Shown piece by piece: positions 19,403-29,002 of a DNA stretch of 64,000 bases (positions are counted from its first letter, which is position 1; each line of letters starts with the position of its first letter). Under the pieces are notes generated by a model. It made no database searches. It saw only the letters and a program-made list of their open reading frames with translations, and was not told the DNA's origin. The position numbers and the translations under genes were made by a program. This stretch comes from Gordonia iterans (GTDB lineage Bacteria > Actinomycetota > Actinomycetes > Mycobacteriales > Mycobacteriaceae). Where the stretch lies: NCBI RefSeq assembly GCF_002993285.1, contig NZ_CP027433.1, positions 3,224,001-3,288,000 on the forward strand. The letters are read 5' to 3'.

Positions 19403-19843
19403 ATGACGATCAGGCTCGAGAACGTCGGCATCACGGTCCGCGACCTGGACGAGGCGATCGCCTTCTTCACCGATCTCGGCCTGACCGTCCTCGGCCGCGC
19501 GGAGATCAGCGGCGAGTGGGCCGATACCGCGGTCGGTCTCGACGGCAATCACGCGAAGATCGCCGTGCTCGCGACGCCCAACGGCCAGGGCCGCCTCGAG
19601 TTCTTCGAGTATCTGCACCCGAAGGCGATCGAGACCTCGCCCACCCGGCCCCATGAGATCGGCATGCATCGCGTCTCGTTCGTCGTCGACGACGACATCG
19701 AGGAGGCGCTCCAGACCGCGGCGACGCACGGGTGCTTCCCGCTCCGGGACGTGGCGACCTACGAGGACTCCTACAAGCTCACCTATCTGCGGGGTCCGAG
19801 CGGGATCCTCGTGATGATCGCGCAGGAACTGCAACAGCACTGA
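19403..19843 (+). CDS. VOC (glyoxalase/bleomycin-resistance fold) protein
   Basis: A 146-residue protein of two betaalphabetabetabeta modules. The first metal-side segment is VGITVRDLDEAIAFFTDLGL, and the second module contains MHRVSFVVDDDIEEAL and YLRGPSGILVMIAQEL. The C-terminal ligand pattern GPSGI fits VOC lyase or dioxygenase-like proteins. The substrate cannot be told. The gene stands alone; downstream lies a remnant of another VOC-like gene on the other strand. Confidence 0.9.
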   Translation: MTIRLENVGITVRDLDEAIAFFTDLGLTVLGRAEISGEWADTAVGLDGNHAKIAVLATPNGQGRLEFFEYLHPKAIETSPTRPHEIGMHRVSFVVDDDIEEALQTAATHGCFPLRDVATYEDSYKLTYLRGPSGILVMIAQELQQH

Positions 19844-19889
19844 GCCACTCCGCCGAAGGCCGGCTACCCGCACGCACGACACCTCCGCC

Positions 19890-19990
19890 AGGCCGCACGA
19901 TCAGACGCAGGCAGAACCCGTTGCCCTCGGGATCGGCCATCGCGATGTGCTCGACTCGCACGCTCGGCACCGTGAACCTCAACGTCGTCA
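19890..19990 (-). pseudogene. Fragment resembling a VOC/glyoxalase gene end
   Basis: On the minus strand the frame reads VEHIAMADPEGNGFCLRL, the hallmark C-terminal strand of Glyoxalase-like proteins (ADPEGNEFC). No start codon or N-terminal module precedes it; the region upstream runs into the end of the response-regulator gene. It looks like the leftover 3' end of a deleted gene. Only about 25-30 residues support this. Confidence 0.4.
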
Positions 19991-20047
19991 ACGCGGTGTT
20001 GGGGGCCGGAGAAGTCCGGCATGTGGCGGGTGCCGGATCGGCGACCG

Positions 20048-20698
20048 TCAGATGCGGCCGGTCTCGTGCGCCCACATCGCGAGTTCGACGCGGTTGCGCG
20101 CGCCGGCCTTGCGCATCAGGCTGGCCAGATGGGTCTTGACGGTGCTGGCACTGATGTGGAGCTCGGCGGCGATCTCCGCGTTGGTCCGGCCCTGCGCCAC
20201 GGTGTGCAACACCTGCTCCTCTCGTGAAGTGAGCGGTTCGGTCGGCTGCGCGGGCGTCGCCTGCGGCGACCTGGCGAACGCCGCGAGCAGACGGACGGTG
20301 ACGCTGGGCGCGATGAGCGCATCCCCGTCGGCCGCCGCTTGGATCGCCTGGGTCAGCAGCTCGGGCCCGGCGTCCTTGAGGAGGAAGCCCCGAGCGCCGG
20401 CTTTCAACGCGCCGTGCACGTACTCGTCCAGATCGAAGGTGGTGATCACGACGATCGGCAGCGGATCGGCCACCTCGGGTCCGGCGAGCAGTCGGGTGGC
20501 CTCGATCCCGTCCATCAGCGGCATGCGGACGTCGAACAGGCACACGTCCGGATGCAGCGCGCGCGCCATGCTCACCGCCCGTCGGCCGTCGGCGGCGGCG
20601 CCCACCACTTCGATGCCGGCCTGGGCGTTCAGCAGCATGGTCAGACCGGTGCGCACGATGTCCTGATCGTCGGCGATGAGCACCCTGACGGTCATCAC
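20048..20698 (-). CDS. NarL/LuxR-type response regulator
   Basis: A 216-residue regulator. The receiver domain (1-120) has DDQD near 10 and a phospho-acceptor Asp in VCLFDVRMPLMDG near 56. The LuxR-type HTH (about 150-210) contains LTSREEQVLHTVAQGRTNAEI and STVKTHLASLMRKAG. The start ATG overlaps the kinase TGA (ATGA, 20695-20698), so it is the second gene of a coupled two-component operon. It has the same overall design as the pair at 2183-3993. Confidence 0.95.
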   Translation of the reverse strand: MMTVRVLIADDQDIVRTGLTMLLNAQAGIEVVGAAADGRRAVSMARALHPDVCLFDVRMPLMDGIEATRLLAGPEVADPLPIVVITTFDLDEYVHGALKAGARGFLLKDAGPELLTQAIQAAADGDALIAPSVTVRLLAAFARSPQATPAQPTEPLTSREEQVLHTVAQGRTNAEIAAELHISASTVKTHLASLMRKAGARNRVELAMWAHETGRI

Positions 20699-21840
20699 CG
20701 AATGTCCGTTCGGGGCAAGGTCGCCCGGACCCGCCAGCCGCCGTCCGCGCCGGGACCGGCGTGGAACGTGCCGCCCAGCAGCGTGGTGCGTTCGCGCATG
20801 CCGACCAGGCCGTACCCGGACGAGCCGCCGCCGGACGCACCGGACGCGCCGTCGTCGTCGACCGTCAATCGCACCCGATCGGCATCGCCCACGATGCGCA
20901 CGGACACCCGAGTGGCCGAGCGGGCGTGTCGTCGCGCGTTGGTGACCGACTCCTGGCTCAACCGGTACAGCGCCGCTTCTACCGCGGGACTGAGATCGTC
21001 GAGGTCACCGGCCAACTCGACGTCGACCCGCGGCCCGCCCTCCGCCCGGCCGGCGAGCCGTCCGAGGTCGGCCACGCCCGGACGCGGCGCGAAGTCGGCC
21101 GTCTCGGAGGTTCGCAGGACGCCGACCATCGTGCGCAACTCGGTCAGCGTGCGCGACGCCGCGTCCTCGATGACGGCGAAGGCCTCGGTGGCGCGCTCGG
21201 GATGCGACGCGGCGACCGCACGTCCGGCTTGGGCCTGGATGACGATTCCGGAGACGTGGTGGGCGACCGTGTCGTGCAGGTCGCGTGCCAGCTGCTCACG
21301 CTCGCGGGATTTGGCGTGGTCGATGTCGCGGGTGCGCGTGTACGCGTGGTAGCGGATCGCCGCACCCAGCGCAGCGGCGCACAGGAAGAACGCGAAGGCG
21401 GCCACCGCATCGGCCCGGCTGGTCCGGTCGGCGACGTTGGTCACCGCCACCCAGACCAGGACGATCGCCAGGCCGGTCACCGCCTCCCGGCCCGAGCCCC
21501 ACCGGAACAGGGCATAGGTCAGGACCAGCACGCCCGCGATGCTCGACGTCAGGCCGCCCTGCTCGCCCACGACTATCCTCGCGACGTCGACGACGATCAG
21601 GGCGCCGAAGGCGACGACGACGGCCGCCCACGGATGAATGCGGCGCCACAGCAGGGGCGTGAGGACCGCGAGCACGACGGCGAGCACCAGCGGGCGCGCC
21701 ATCAGGCCGTCGCGGAGCGCCGCCTCCGCCAGCGTCCACGCCGCAAGCACCGCGAGGAGCGCCCAGTCCCGCCACACCCGTCGGGGCGGGTCAGCCGGTC
21801 GAGGCTCCGCCCACAGCGAGCGCAGGGCCTTCGTCACCAT
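20695..21840 (-). CDS. Sensor histidine kinase, NarL-partner (HisKA_3) type
   Basis: A 381-residue kinase. Five or so membrane helices occupy about 25-165, followed by the phospho-acceptor motif ARDLHDTVAHHVSG and then a GHKL ATPase with NARRHARSAT and GYGLVGMRERTTLLG. The ATG at 21840 was chosen as the start of conserved sequence (MVTKALRSLW); upstream in-frame residues are Arg/Gly-rich and overlap the divergent gene's leader. No transporter adjoins this pair, so the target is not evident. Confidence 0.93.
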   Translation of the reverse strand: MVTKALRSLWAEPRPADPPRRVWRDWALLAVLAAWTLAEAALRDGLMARPLVLAVVLAVLTPLLWRRIHPWAAVVVAFGALIVVDVARIVVGEQGGLTSSIAGVLVLTYALFRWGSGREAVTGLAIVLVWVAVTNVADRTSRADAVAAFAFFLCAAALGAAIRYHAYTRTRDIDHAKSREREQLARDLHDTVAHHVSGIVIQAQAGRAVAASHPERATEAFAVIEDAASRTLTELRTMVGVLRTSETADFAPRPGVADLGRLAGRAEGGPRVDVELAGDLDDLSPAVEAALYRLSQESVTNARRHARSATRVSVRIVGDADRVRLTVDDDGASGASGGGSSGYGLVGMRERTTLLGGTFHAGPGADGGWRVRATLPRTDIR

Positions 21841-22001
21841 CCGTTCAGCATAGATCCAGCTCAGCAGCCGTGGATCAGCCGAAAGCACGAGATCGGGATC
21901 GTGCGGACGGCCGGGAGAACTCCGTCCGCCGGGCCGATGTGCCCGGCGCCTGCGCTCGGCGATCGTGGAATCACCGACCTCACGACCACCCGGGAGCGAC
22001 C

Positions 22002-22451
22002 ATGAGCACACGTCAACGCACGCTGCACGACCCGCCGGTGCCGGTGCCGGTCACACTCGCCGCGGCCTGGACGTGCGTGATGTTTCTGTACGCCTACGTG
22101 GACATCATCGCGTTCTTCAAGCCGGGCGTCGTCGACGACATCCTCGACGGCGTCGTCTGGGAGTTCGACGTCGGCCAGCCGCTGCTGACCGTGTTCCTGG
22201 CACTCATGGCGATCCCGATCTTCATGATCCTGCTGTCGATCACATTGCCCGCCCGGGCGAACCGCCTCACCAACCTCGTCGTGGCCGCGATCCAGGTCCC
22301 GTACGCGGCGTTCAACGCGGTCGGCGAGTCGTGGACCTACTTCTACGGCCTCGGCGTCGCACTGGAGATGATCGTGCTCGCCCTCATCATCCGGTTCGCC
22401 TGGACCTGGCCCCGCACCGTCGTCGAGCCCGGTACGCCGACCGGACGGTGA
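22002..22451 (+). CDS. DUF6326-like four-helix membrane protein
   Basis: A 149-residue protein with four hydrophobic helices (about 18-38, 60-82, 88-110 and 115-137). The pattern LAAAWTCVMFLYAYVDIIAF and the closing FYGLGVALEMIVLALIIRFAW fit DUF6326 membrane proteins. The function is unknown. The ATG at 22002 follows GGGAG. It lies 80 bp upstream of the mcrB-like gene on the same strand, so it may share a transcript with it. Confidence 0.75.
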   Translation: MSTRQRTLHDPPVPVPVTLAAAWTCVMFLYAYVDIIAFFKPGVVDDILDGVVWEFDVGQPLLTVFLALMAIPIFMILLSITLPARANRLTNLVVAAIQVPYAAFNAVGESWTYFYGLGVALEMIVLALIIRFAWTWPRTVVEPGTPTGR

Positions 22452-22531
22452 AGCCGTCGCACAGCCGGACGCTGAGGCGAGGTCACCTTGTCGGCACCCG
22501 CCGCTACGCTCGACGCAGCGAGGAGGAAACC

Positions 22532-25279
22532 GTGACCAAGCGTGAGGACTTCACCGTCCAGGAGCATGACTTCCAACGACGATGGCACCGGGTGCACATC
22601 GACCGGTTCGACGCCGCGAACGACCCGTCTGGCGGATCGTGGCGCGAGCGCCGGCTGACGCCGCACGCGGACGAGGCCCGCGCGTTCCTCGACGCCCTGG
22701 CGCGGTCAGGCGATCTGAGCGCCTTCCAGGCCGATACCGATCGATGGATCCGGAGCTTCGACTCCGGATACGGCGGGACCGCCGGTCAGATGATCATCAA
22801 CCAGATCAACAAGATGTCCCCGGACCCCGATGCCGCGGCGACCGTCTTGATCGATGCCCTCTCGACTCCGACAGACCTGGACGACGCCGTCGGGAAGATC
22901 CGGCGACTCGCGGACCATCTGCAAGAGATCCGCGTCGGTGCGCACCCGAGTCCGAAACGCGCACCCTTCGTCGCGTCGTACTACTGGGGCCTGGCGGCAC
23001 CGCACCGGTGGCCCGTGGCCTGGCCGAAGTCGGCGGACTATCTCGCGTATCTCACCGGCCGGCCGGACTTCGACGATCAGGGCGACCGATACGCAGAACT
23101 TTATCGCTGCGCCACCGAGCTCGACGGGTCGCCCGAACGCTTCGAGCAGGTCGCCGCGTGGTGGTCCGACGAGCGTCCCGCGGTCCTCGACGGCGTCCTG
23201 TGCGACCGGATCGCGTTCCGCGAGGGCGCCAAGGAACGAAACGACGAGCCCGCGCTGTACCGCGACAACGCCTCGGCACTGGTGGCGGTGGCCAGACATC
23301 TCGGCGGCTCCCTCGAGACTCCGGTGTCGGAGGCGGCCGGCCGCACACTCAAGGCGCACATGCCCCCGGTGATGTGGGACTCCACCTGGCCGCGCGGTGA
23401 TCTCTGGGCCGAGTGGCGGGTGCCGGACACCTACGGTCTCAGCGTTCGGATCTGGCTCAACGCGCACGGACTCGCCATCGGACTGCGCCCCTATGCCGAT
23501 GCCGAGACCGGCTCGACCGAGCGCGCCGTCGACACGATCGAGCGGCATCCGATACCGGGCTATGAGGTCCTCGCCGGCGGTCGGTCGCGAGAGGGTCGCG
23601 ACGTCGGATTCGTCGGCGGCGGAACCGGCGAGGTGATCTACGGACGGTGGTTCGGTCGCGCGGATCTGGACTCCCTGAATCTGTCCGCCGAGGTGCGCCG
23701 GACCGCGCGCGAAGTCGCACCGCTGATGGCCGAGTTCAACGGCGACCTCATCACGACCGATGAGGAAGACACCGAACTCCCCTCGCTGGTGGCGGAGTTC
23801 AAAGCGAAGACCGGTTACCCGACGCCCGGCCACGAACAGGATCGGGCCGACCGTCGGGACTTCGCGAAGCTGCTCGACCCCGAAGAGCTGCCGATCGTCG
23901 ACCCCGCGGAACTGCGCCTGATCTGGAACACCCAGCGGTATGGCGGCACCGGACCGATGTCAGTGCTCAACACCAGCATTCGGGACGCCGACGAGCAGGA
24001 GTACCAGCGGATCCTGACTACCTTCGAGTACGTGTGCTGGGGCGACGATCCCCCAGCCGAGCGCATCAACCGTGTGTTGGAGGAACCGTCGCTGCGGGTC
24101 AAGGGCTTCGGCGAGTCGGTGATGATGAAGATGCTGGCGATCACCCACCCCGACCGGTTCATCACGGTGTATCCGTACACCGGCCCACAGGGAAAGCTCC
24201 GGATGTCGAAGCTCCTGGGAATCTCGGCGCCGGAGTCGTCCGGGCGCGGCGAGCGACAGGTGGAATCGAACGACGCCCTGCGTGCACGCCTCGACCGCTA
24301 CTTCCCCGGAGACCCGCTCGGCATGGGCCAGTTCCTCTACTGGTACGCCGAGCGAGAGGAAGAACCCGTCGTCGAACCGTCGGTGGACCCGCTCGACGAC
24401 CTCGCCGAAGAACTGCTGGTCGACCGCACCTTCCTCGACGAGGTCGTCGCCCTCCTCGAGGACAAGAAGCAGGTCGTGTTCTACGGTCCGCCCGGCACGG
24501 GGAAGACGTACTTCGCCCGCAAGCTCGCCGAGAAACTCGTTCCCGACGCCGCACGGCGCCCCATCGTCCAGTTTCACCCGTCCACCTCGTACGAGGACTT
24601 CTTCGAGGGCTACCGGCCCGAGACCGACGTGAACGGGGTGATGTCGTATCGCCTGCAGAAGGGACCGCTGGCAGAACTCGCGGCCCGCGCCAGCAGTGCA
24701 CCGGGACGCCGGCACCTGATGATCATCGACGAGATCAATCGAGCGAATCTGCCGAAGGTGCTCGGCGAGTTGCTGTTCCTGTTCGAGTACAGGGACACTC
24801 CGGTCCGGACGCTGTACCGCCCCGACGACCCCTTCGAACTGCCGCAGGACATCTGGTTCATCGGGACGATGAACACCGCCGACCGGTCGATCGCGCTGGT
24901 CGACGCGGCACTGCGACGACGATTCCATTTCGTGCCGTTCTTTCCCGGCCACGGACCCATGGCGGGTTTGTTGAGTCGGTGGCTGGAGCGCGAGGGCGAA
25001 CCGTCGTGGGTCGGTGAACTCGTCGCCCAGGTGAACGACGAGCTCGAAAGGGAACTCGGCGGACCACACCTCCAGCTGGGTCCGAGCCACTTCATGAAAC
25101 ACGGGCTCACCGAGGAGTCGTTGCGGCGGATCTGGAAGTACGACATCGAACCGTTCATCGAAGACCAGTTCTTCGGCGATGCCGGCCGCATCGACCAGTT
25201 CCGCTTCGACCAGGTGTGGAAACGGTTCAACGACCTGGCGGGAGAATCGGTCGTCGAGAGCGGCACTCAGACCATCTGA
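22532..25279 (+). CDS. mcrB: McrB-like AAA+ GTPase with long N-terminal region
   Basis: A 915-residue protein. The C-terminal AAA+ domain has Walker A GPPGTGKT (652-659), the McrB-type Walker B LMIIDEINRAN with D733, and the GTP-specificity motif MNTADRS with NTAD at 781-784, as in E. coli McrB. McrB translocates DNA with McrC and cuts modified DNA (a type IV restriction system). Ahead of the AAA+ lie about 640 residues with no domain I can name; E. coli McrB has about 160. One segment from about 277 (MPPVMWDSTWPRGDLWAEW) is Trp-rich and could be a base-reading module; another near 463-560 contains RYGGTGPMS and VKGFGESVMMKML. The GTG at 22532 has AGGAGG seven bases upstream. Confidence 0.88.
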   Translation: MTKREDFTVQEHDFQRRWHRVHIDRFDAANDPSGGSWRERRLTPHADEARAFLDALARSGDLSAFQADTDRWIRSFDSGYGGTAGQMIINQINKMSPDPDAAATVLIDALSTPTDLDDAVGKIRRLADHLQEIRVGAHPSPKRAPFVASYYWGLAAPHRWPVAWPKSADYLAYLTGRPDFDDQGDRYAELYRCATELDGSPERFEQVAAWWSDERPAVLDGVLCDRIAFREGAKERNDEPALYRDNASALVAVARHLGGSLETPVSEAAGRTLKAHMPPVMWDSTWPRGDLWAEWRVPDTYGLSVRIWLNAHGLAIGLRPYADAETGSTERAVDTIERHPIPGYEVLAGGRSREGRDVGFVGGGTGEVIYGRWFGRADLDSLNLSAEVRRTAREVAPLMAEFNGDLITTDEEDTELPSLVAEFKAKTGYPTPGHEQDRADRRDFAKLLDPEELPIVDPAELRLIWNTQRYGGTGPMSVLNTSIRDADEQEYQRILTTFEYVCWGDDPPAERINRVLEEPSLRVKGFGESVMMKMLAITHPDRFITVYPYTGPQGKLRMSKLLGISAPESSGRGERQVESNDALRARLDRYFPGDPLGMGQFLYWYAEREEEPVVEPSVDPLDDLAEELLVDRTFLDEVVALLEDKKQVVFYGPPGTGKTYFARKLAEKLVPDAARRPIVQFHPSTSYEDFFEGYRPETDVNGVMSYRLQKGPLAELAARASSAPGRRHLMIIDEINRANLPKVLGELLFLFEYRDTPVRTLYRPDDPFELPQDIWFIGTMNTADRSIALVDAALRRRFHFVPFFPGHGPMAGLLSRWLEREGEPSWVGELVAQVNDELERELGGPHLQLGPSHFMKHGLTEESLRRIWKYDIEPFIEDQFFGDAGRIDQFRFDQVWKRFNDLAGESVVESGTQTI

Positions 25280-25287
25280 GGATGAAG

Positions 25288-26466
25288 ATGATCCTCCGGG
25301 AGTACGAGTCGCGTGAAGTCGGCCTGACGCGCGCTCAGGCCGAGTCGCTCCAGACCACCGGGTTCGTCGGCGTCACACCGGCCGGCGCGGACCGATGGCG
25401 TGTCACCACGTCGTCGTACGTCGGAACGCTCGTCGTCGACGACGTCGAACTGCTGATCCGTCCGAAGATCAACCCGGAGAATCTCTTTCTGCTCCTCGAG
25501 CCCGGCTTGCCGTCGCGCGCCTGGCGGAGCGAGGCATTCGCGTACGACGCCACATCCGATCTGCTGACCGCCATGGTCGCCTTCTTCGCACGAACAGTGG
25601 AGACCACGCTGGCCAGAGGTGTCCTGCGGTCGTACCGCACCACGCACGACCGCCACGTCGCCCTGCGCGGACGAATCGACGTAGCCGGCCAGTTCCGGCA
25701 GACCGGAGTCCTGACTCCGGTCGCCTGCACGTACGACGACTTCACCGAGGACGTCGTGGAGAACCGGGTACTCCGTGCCGCGGCGCGACGAGCGCTGCGG
25801 GTGCCGCGCCTCGACCCGAGCGACCGTCAACGACTGCAGCGGCAACTCGGAGCGCTGACCGGGGTCGCCGACGTACCCGTCACGGCCGAAACCGCGGCCG
25901 GGATTCACCTCACCCGGCTGAACGAGCATTACGCCCCGGCGCTCGCGCTGGCGCGCCTGGTCCTCGGAAACCTCACTCTCACCGATGCCGCGGGGGCATC
26001 GTCCGCGGCGTCGTTCATGGTCGACATGAATGATCTGTTCCAGCGGTTCGTCGGCGAACGACTCCGCCGGGAGTTGCGCGGACGTCTCGATGTGCTGGAC
26101 GAACCGACGGTGCACCTGGGAACGAGCAGCCAGGTCTCGATGCGACCGGACCTCGTCTTCCGCGCCCCGCGGGCACAACGGGCGGTCTATGTCGGAGACA
26201 TCAAGTACAAGCTGACCGACAACGGGCAGGGACGGAGCAGCGACTACTACCAGTTGCTCGCGTACACCACGGCCATGGATCTCCCCGAGGGGATCCTGAT
26301 CTACTGTCGGCACGCCGACGATGAAATCGAACGGCGCACCGTCGTCGTGCGTAACGCGGGAACCAGGCTGGTCGTGCGGGGCATCGATCTGAGCGGATCC
26401 GCCGAGAGCGTCGAACGCGAGCTCGCAGCCCTCGCAGAGGAGATCAGAATTTCGCGCAGTCGTTGA
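25288..26466 (+). CDS. mcrC: McrC-like nuclease subunit
   Basis: A protein of about 392 residues of the McrC family. An N-terminal beta-rich region (including GTLVVDDVELLIRPKINPEN) is followed by helical sequence (FTEDVVENRVLRAAARRAL) and a PD-(D/E)xK nuclease core: RPDLVF with D288 and DIKYK with D304 and K306, then QLLAYTTAM. McrC stimulates McrB GTPase and provides the cleaving site. The gene begins nine bases after the mcrB stop; GAGG at 25278-25281 favours the ATG at 25288, though the ATG at 25282 is also possible. The pair forms a complete two-gene restriction module. Confidence 0.92.
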   Translation: MILREYESREVGLTRAQAESLQTTGFVGVTPAGADRWRVTTSSYVGTLVVDDVELLIRPKINPENLFLLLEPGLPSRAWRSEAFAYDATSDLLTAMVAFFARTVETTLARGVLRSYRTTHDRHVALRGRIDVAGQFRQTGVLTPVACTYDDFTEDVVENRVLRAAARRALRVPRLDPSDRQRLQRQLGALTGVADVPVTAETAAGIHLTRLNEHYAPALALARLVLGNLTLTDAAGASSAASFMVDMNDLFQRFVGERLRRELRGRLDVLDEPTVHLGTSSQVSMRPDLVFRAPRAQRAVYVGDIKYKLTDNGQGRSSDYYQLLAYTTAMDLPEGILIYCRHADDEIERRTVVVRNAGTRLVVRGIDLSGSAESVERELAALAEEIRISRSR

Positions 26467-26532
26467 CACCGATCAGTCACCGAGGTCGGTGCGGACGAGG
26501 TACGAACGACCGCGTGGGTAAAGAGTCGGGTG

Positions 26533-27612
26533 CTACACGTTGAAGCGGAACTCGACCACGTCGCCGTCGTGCATGACGTAGTCCTTGCCCTCCATGCGGA
26601 CTTTGCCGGCGGCCTTCGCGTCGGCCATCGAGCCGGCGGCGTCGAGGTCGTCGAACGAGACCACCTCGGCTTTGATGAAGCCCTTCTCGAAGTCGGTGTG
26701 AATCACACCTGCCGCCTTGGGCGCGGTATCGCCCTGGTGGATGGTCCAGGCGCGCGACTCCTTGGGCCCCGCAGTCAGATACGTCTGCAGCCCGAGGGTG
26801 TGGAAGCCGGCCCGCGCCAGCGAACGCAGACCCGGCTCGTCCTGGCCGATCGAGTCGAGCAGTTCCTGCGCGTCCTCCTCGTCGAGCTCGAGCAGCTCGC
26901 TCTCCACCTTGGCGTCGAGGAAGACACAGTCGGCGGGAGCGACCGTGTCCCGCAGCTCCTGCTTGCGGGCCTCGTCGGTCAACACCGACTCGTCGGCGTT
27001 GAACACGTAGAGGAAGGGCTTGGCCGTGAGCAGATGCAGTTCGCGCACACTCGACAGGTCGAACGAGTCCTTCGCCGAGAACAGGGTTTTACCCGAGTCG
27101 AGGATCTCCTGCGCCTTGCGGGCAGCCTCCAGCGTCTCGACCAGGTCCTTGTTCTTTTTGGCGTCCTTCTCCAGTCGCGGCAGCGCCTTCTCCAGCGTCT
27201 GCATGTCGGCGAGGATCAGCTCGGTCTCGATCACCTCGATGTCGGCAGTCGGGTCGACGCGGCCGTCGACGTGGACCACGTCGTCATCGGCGAAGACCCG
27301 CACCACCTGACAGATCGCGTCGGCCTCCCGGATGTTGGCGAGGAACTGGTTGCCCATCCCCTCGCCCACCGACGCGCCCTTGACGATGCCGGCGATGTCG
27401 ACGAACGACACCGTGGCCGGGAGGATCCGCTCGCTGCCGAAGATCTCGGCCAGCCGGGTCAACCGGGGGTCGGGCAGCTCCACCACGCCGACGTTGGGCT
27501 CGATGGTCGCGAACGGGTAGTTCGCCGCAAGGACGTCGTTGCGGGTCAGGGCGTTGAAGAGGGTGGACTTGCCGACGTTGGGCAGTCCGACGATTCCGAG
27601 GGTAAGACTCAC
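26533..27612 (-). CDS. ychF: Redox-regulated ATPase YchF (Obg-like)
   Basis: A 359-residue TRAFAC P-loop NTPase with G1 GLPNVGKST at about 8-16, an effector region NYPFATIEPNVG and G3 DIAGIVKGAS. The usual G4 NKxD is replaced by YVFNADE, which explains the ATP preference of this family. A helical coiled-coil hairpin (about 130-200) and a C-terminal TGS domain (IHTDFEKGFIKAEVVSFDDL, ending DGDVVEFRFNV) complete it. YchF binds the ribosome and modulates the oxidative stress response. The start is GTG at 27612. Confidence 0.97.
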   Translation of the reverse strand: MSLTLGIVGLPNVGKSTLFNALTRNDVLAANYPFATIEPNVGVVELPDPRLTRLAEIFGSERILPATVSFVDIAGIVKGASVGEGMGNQFLANIREADAICQVVRVFADDDVVHVDGRVDPTADIEVIETELILADMQTLEKALPRLEKDAKKNKDLVETLEAARKAQEILDSGKTLFSAKDSFDLSSVRELHLLTAKPFLYVFNADESVLTDEARKQELRDTVAPADCVFLDAKVESELLELDEEDAQELLDSIGQDEPGLRSLARAGFHTLGLQTYLTAGPKESRAWTIHQGDTAPKAAGVIHTDFEKGFIKAEVVSFDDLDAAGSMADAKAAGKVRMEGKDYVMHDGDVVEFRFNV

Positions 27613-27634
27613 GGGTGATCAGTCTATCCGGCCG

Positions 27635-29002
27635 TCATCCGGTTGCCGGACCACCCTGATCGCCCGGCTTCTTCCGGTGCAGGATTCCCTTCTTCTCCGG
27701 AGCCTCGTCGTTCTCGTCGGCGGTCAGACCCACGCCGGCCAGCGCGTCCTCCTGCTGGATCTTCTCGCCCGCCGCCAGCCCGATCTGCTCGAGCACGTAA
27801 CGGAGCAGCACCGTGAGACACGACGCGGCAGGCACCGCGAGGAATGCGCCGATGATTCCGAACAGGCTGCCGCCCAGCATCACGGCCAGCAGCACGATCG
27901 CGGCGTGCAACTCCATCGCCTTGGCCTGCAGCCACGGCTGGAGGACGTTGCCCTCCAACTGCTGCACCAGCAGGATTATGCCGAGCACGATCAGCGCCGT
28001 GGTGAGACCGTTGGCCACCAGCGCGATCAGCACCGCGAGAGCGCCGGCGACGAACGCACCGACGATCGGGATGAACCCGCCGATGAACGTGAAGATCATC
28101 AGCACACCCCACAGCGGCACATTCAGGATGAACAGACCGATGCCGATCAGAACCGCGTCGACGGCACTCACGATCGCCTGGGTGCGGATGAACCCGCCGA
28201 GCGTGTTCCACATCCGGACCAGGACTTCGGCGATGTGCGAGCCGGTGGGCGCACCCACTGTGCGGTTGAGCCAGGGGATGAACTTCGGGCCGTCCTTCAA
28301 GAAGAAGAACACCAGGACCAGCGCGGTGAACAAGGTCACCAGCACGGACGTCGCCGCACCGACGCCGGTGTACACACCGGACGCGATGGTGGTCGCGCTC
28401 GACTGCAGACGATGCACGATGGTGTCGACGAATCCGGAGATCTGCGAGTCGTCGATGTTCAGCGGCGGTCCCTGCACCCACTCCTGCACCTGTTTGATGC
28501 CGTCGACCGCGTGATTGGCCAGCTCGGGCGTCTGATCAATCACTGACGGCACCACCAGCGCGAGCACGCCGGCGACGACTCCCGCGGTACCCAGCAACGC
28601 CAGAATCGAAGCCAGCGCCGCCGGAACCTTGTGCTTGCGCATGAACCGGACCGGCGGCCAGAGCACGGTCGCGACGATGATCGCCAGCAGCACCGGCAGG
28701 ACGATCACCCAGAACTTGCCGAGGATCCAGAACAGCACCCACAGGAACGCGAAGACCAGGATCGCCTGCAGGCACACCATCGCCGACGAGCGCAGTCCGG
28801 TGAGGAACACCCGTGAACGGCTCGGATACGGCTTGCCGGTCCGCGGGTCGGTCATCACCCGTTCGGCGACCCCGGCCAGGTCCTCCTGCTCGGTGCGCGC
28901 CCTCTCCTCGGCGTCCTCGATGAGTTCGGCGTCGGCCTCACTCTCGCCGGGAAGCCGTTCGTGGTCCTTGAACTCGTCCGCACGGTCATCAGTCACGGGC
29001 AT
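27635..29002 (-). CDS. AI-2E family (PerM/TqsA-like) transporter
   Basis: A protein of about 455 residues. An acidic cytoplasmic N-terminus (1-70) and a basic C-terminal tail (about 420-455, KKGILHRKKPGDQ) flank a membrane core of about eight helices. Family features are the long amphipathic region between the helix pairs (QTPELANHAVDGIKQVQEW) and the helices FFFLKDGPKFIPWL and FIGGFIPIVGAFVAG. Substrates of these permeases vary and AI-2 export is not implied. The start is uncertain between ATG 29002 and GTG 29014 or 28996. It begins about 110 bp from the divergent ada gene. Confidence 0.88.
   Translation of the reverse strand: MPVTDDRADEFKDHERLPGESEADAELIEDAEERARTEQEDLAGVAERVMTDPRTGKPYPSRSRVFLTGLRSSAMVCLQAILVFAFLWVLFWILGKFWVIVLPVLLAIIVATVLWPPVRFMRKHKVPAALASILALLGTAGVVAGVLALVVPSVIDQTPELANHAVDGIKQVQEWVQGPPLNIDDSQISGFVDTIVHRLQSSATTIASGVYTGVGAATSVLVTLFTALVLVFFFLKDGPKFIPWLNRTVGAPTGSHIAEVLVRMWNTLGGFIRTQAIVSAVDAVLIGIGLFILNVPLWGVLMIFTFIGGFIPIVGAFVAGALAVLIALVANGLTTALIVLGIILLVQQLEGNVLQPWLQAKAMELHAAIVLLAVMLGGSLFGIIGAFLAVPAASCLTVLLRYVLEQIGLAAGEKIQQEDALAGVGLTADENDEAPEKKGILHRKKPGDQGGPATG

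Noticed and set aside
21965..22531. Extending the mcrB-like gene upstream to 21965
   Set aside because: The upstream codons overlap the DUF6326-like gene in another frame; the GTG at 22532 has an AGGAGG ribosome site.
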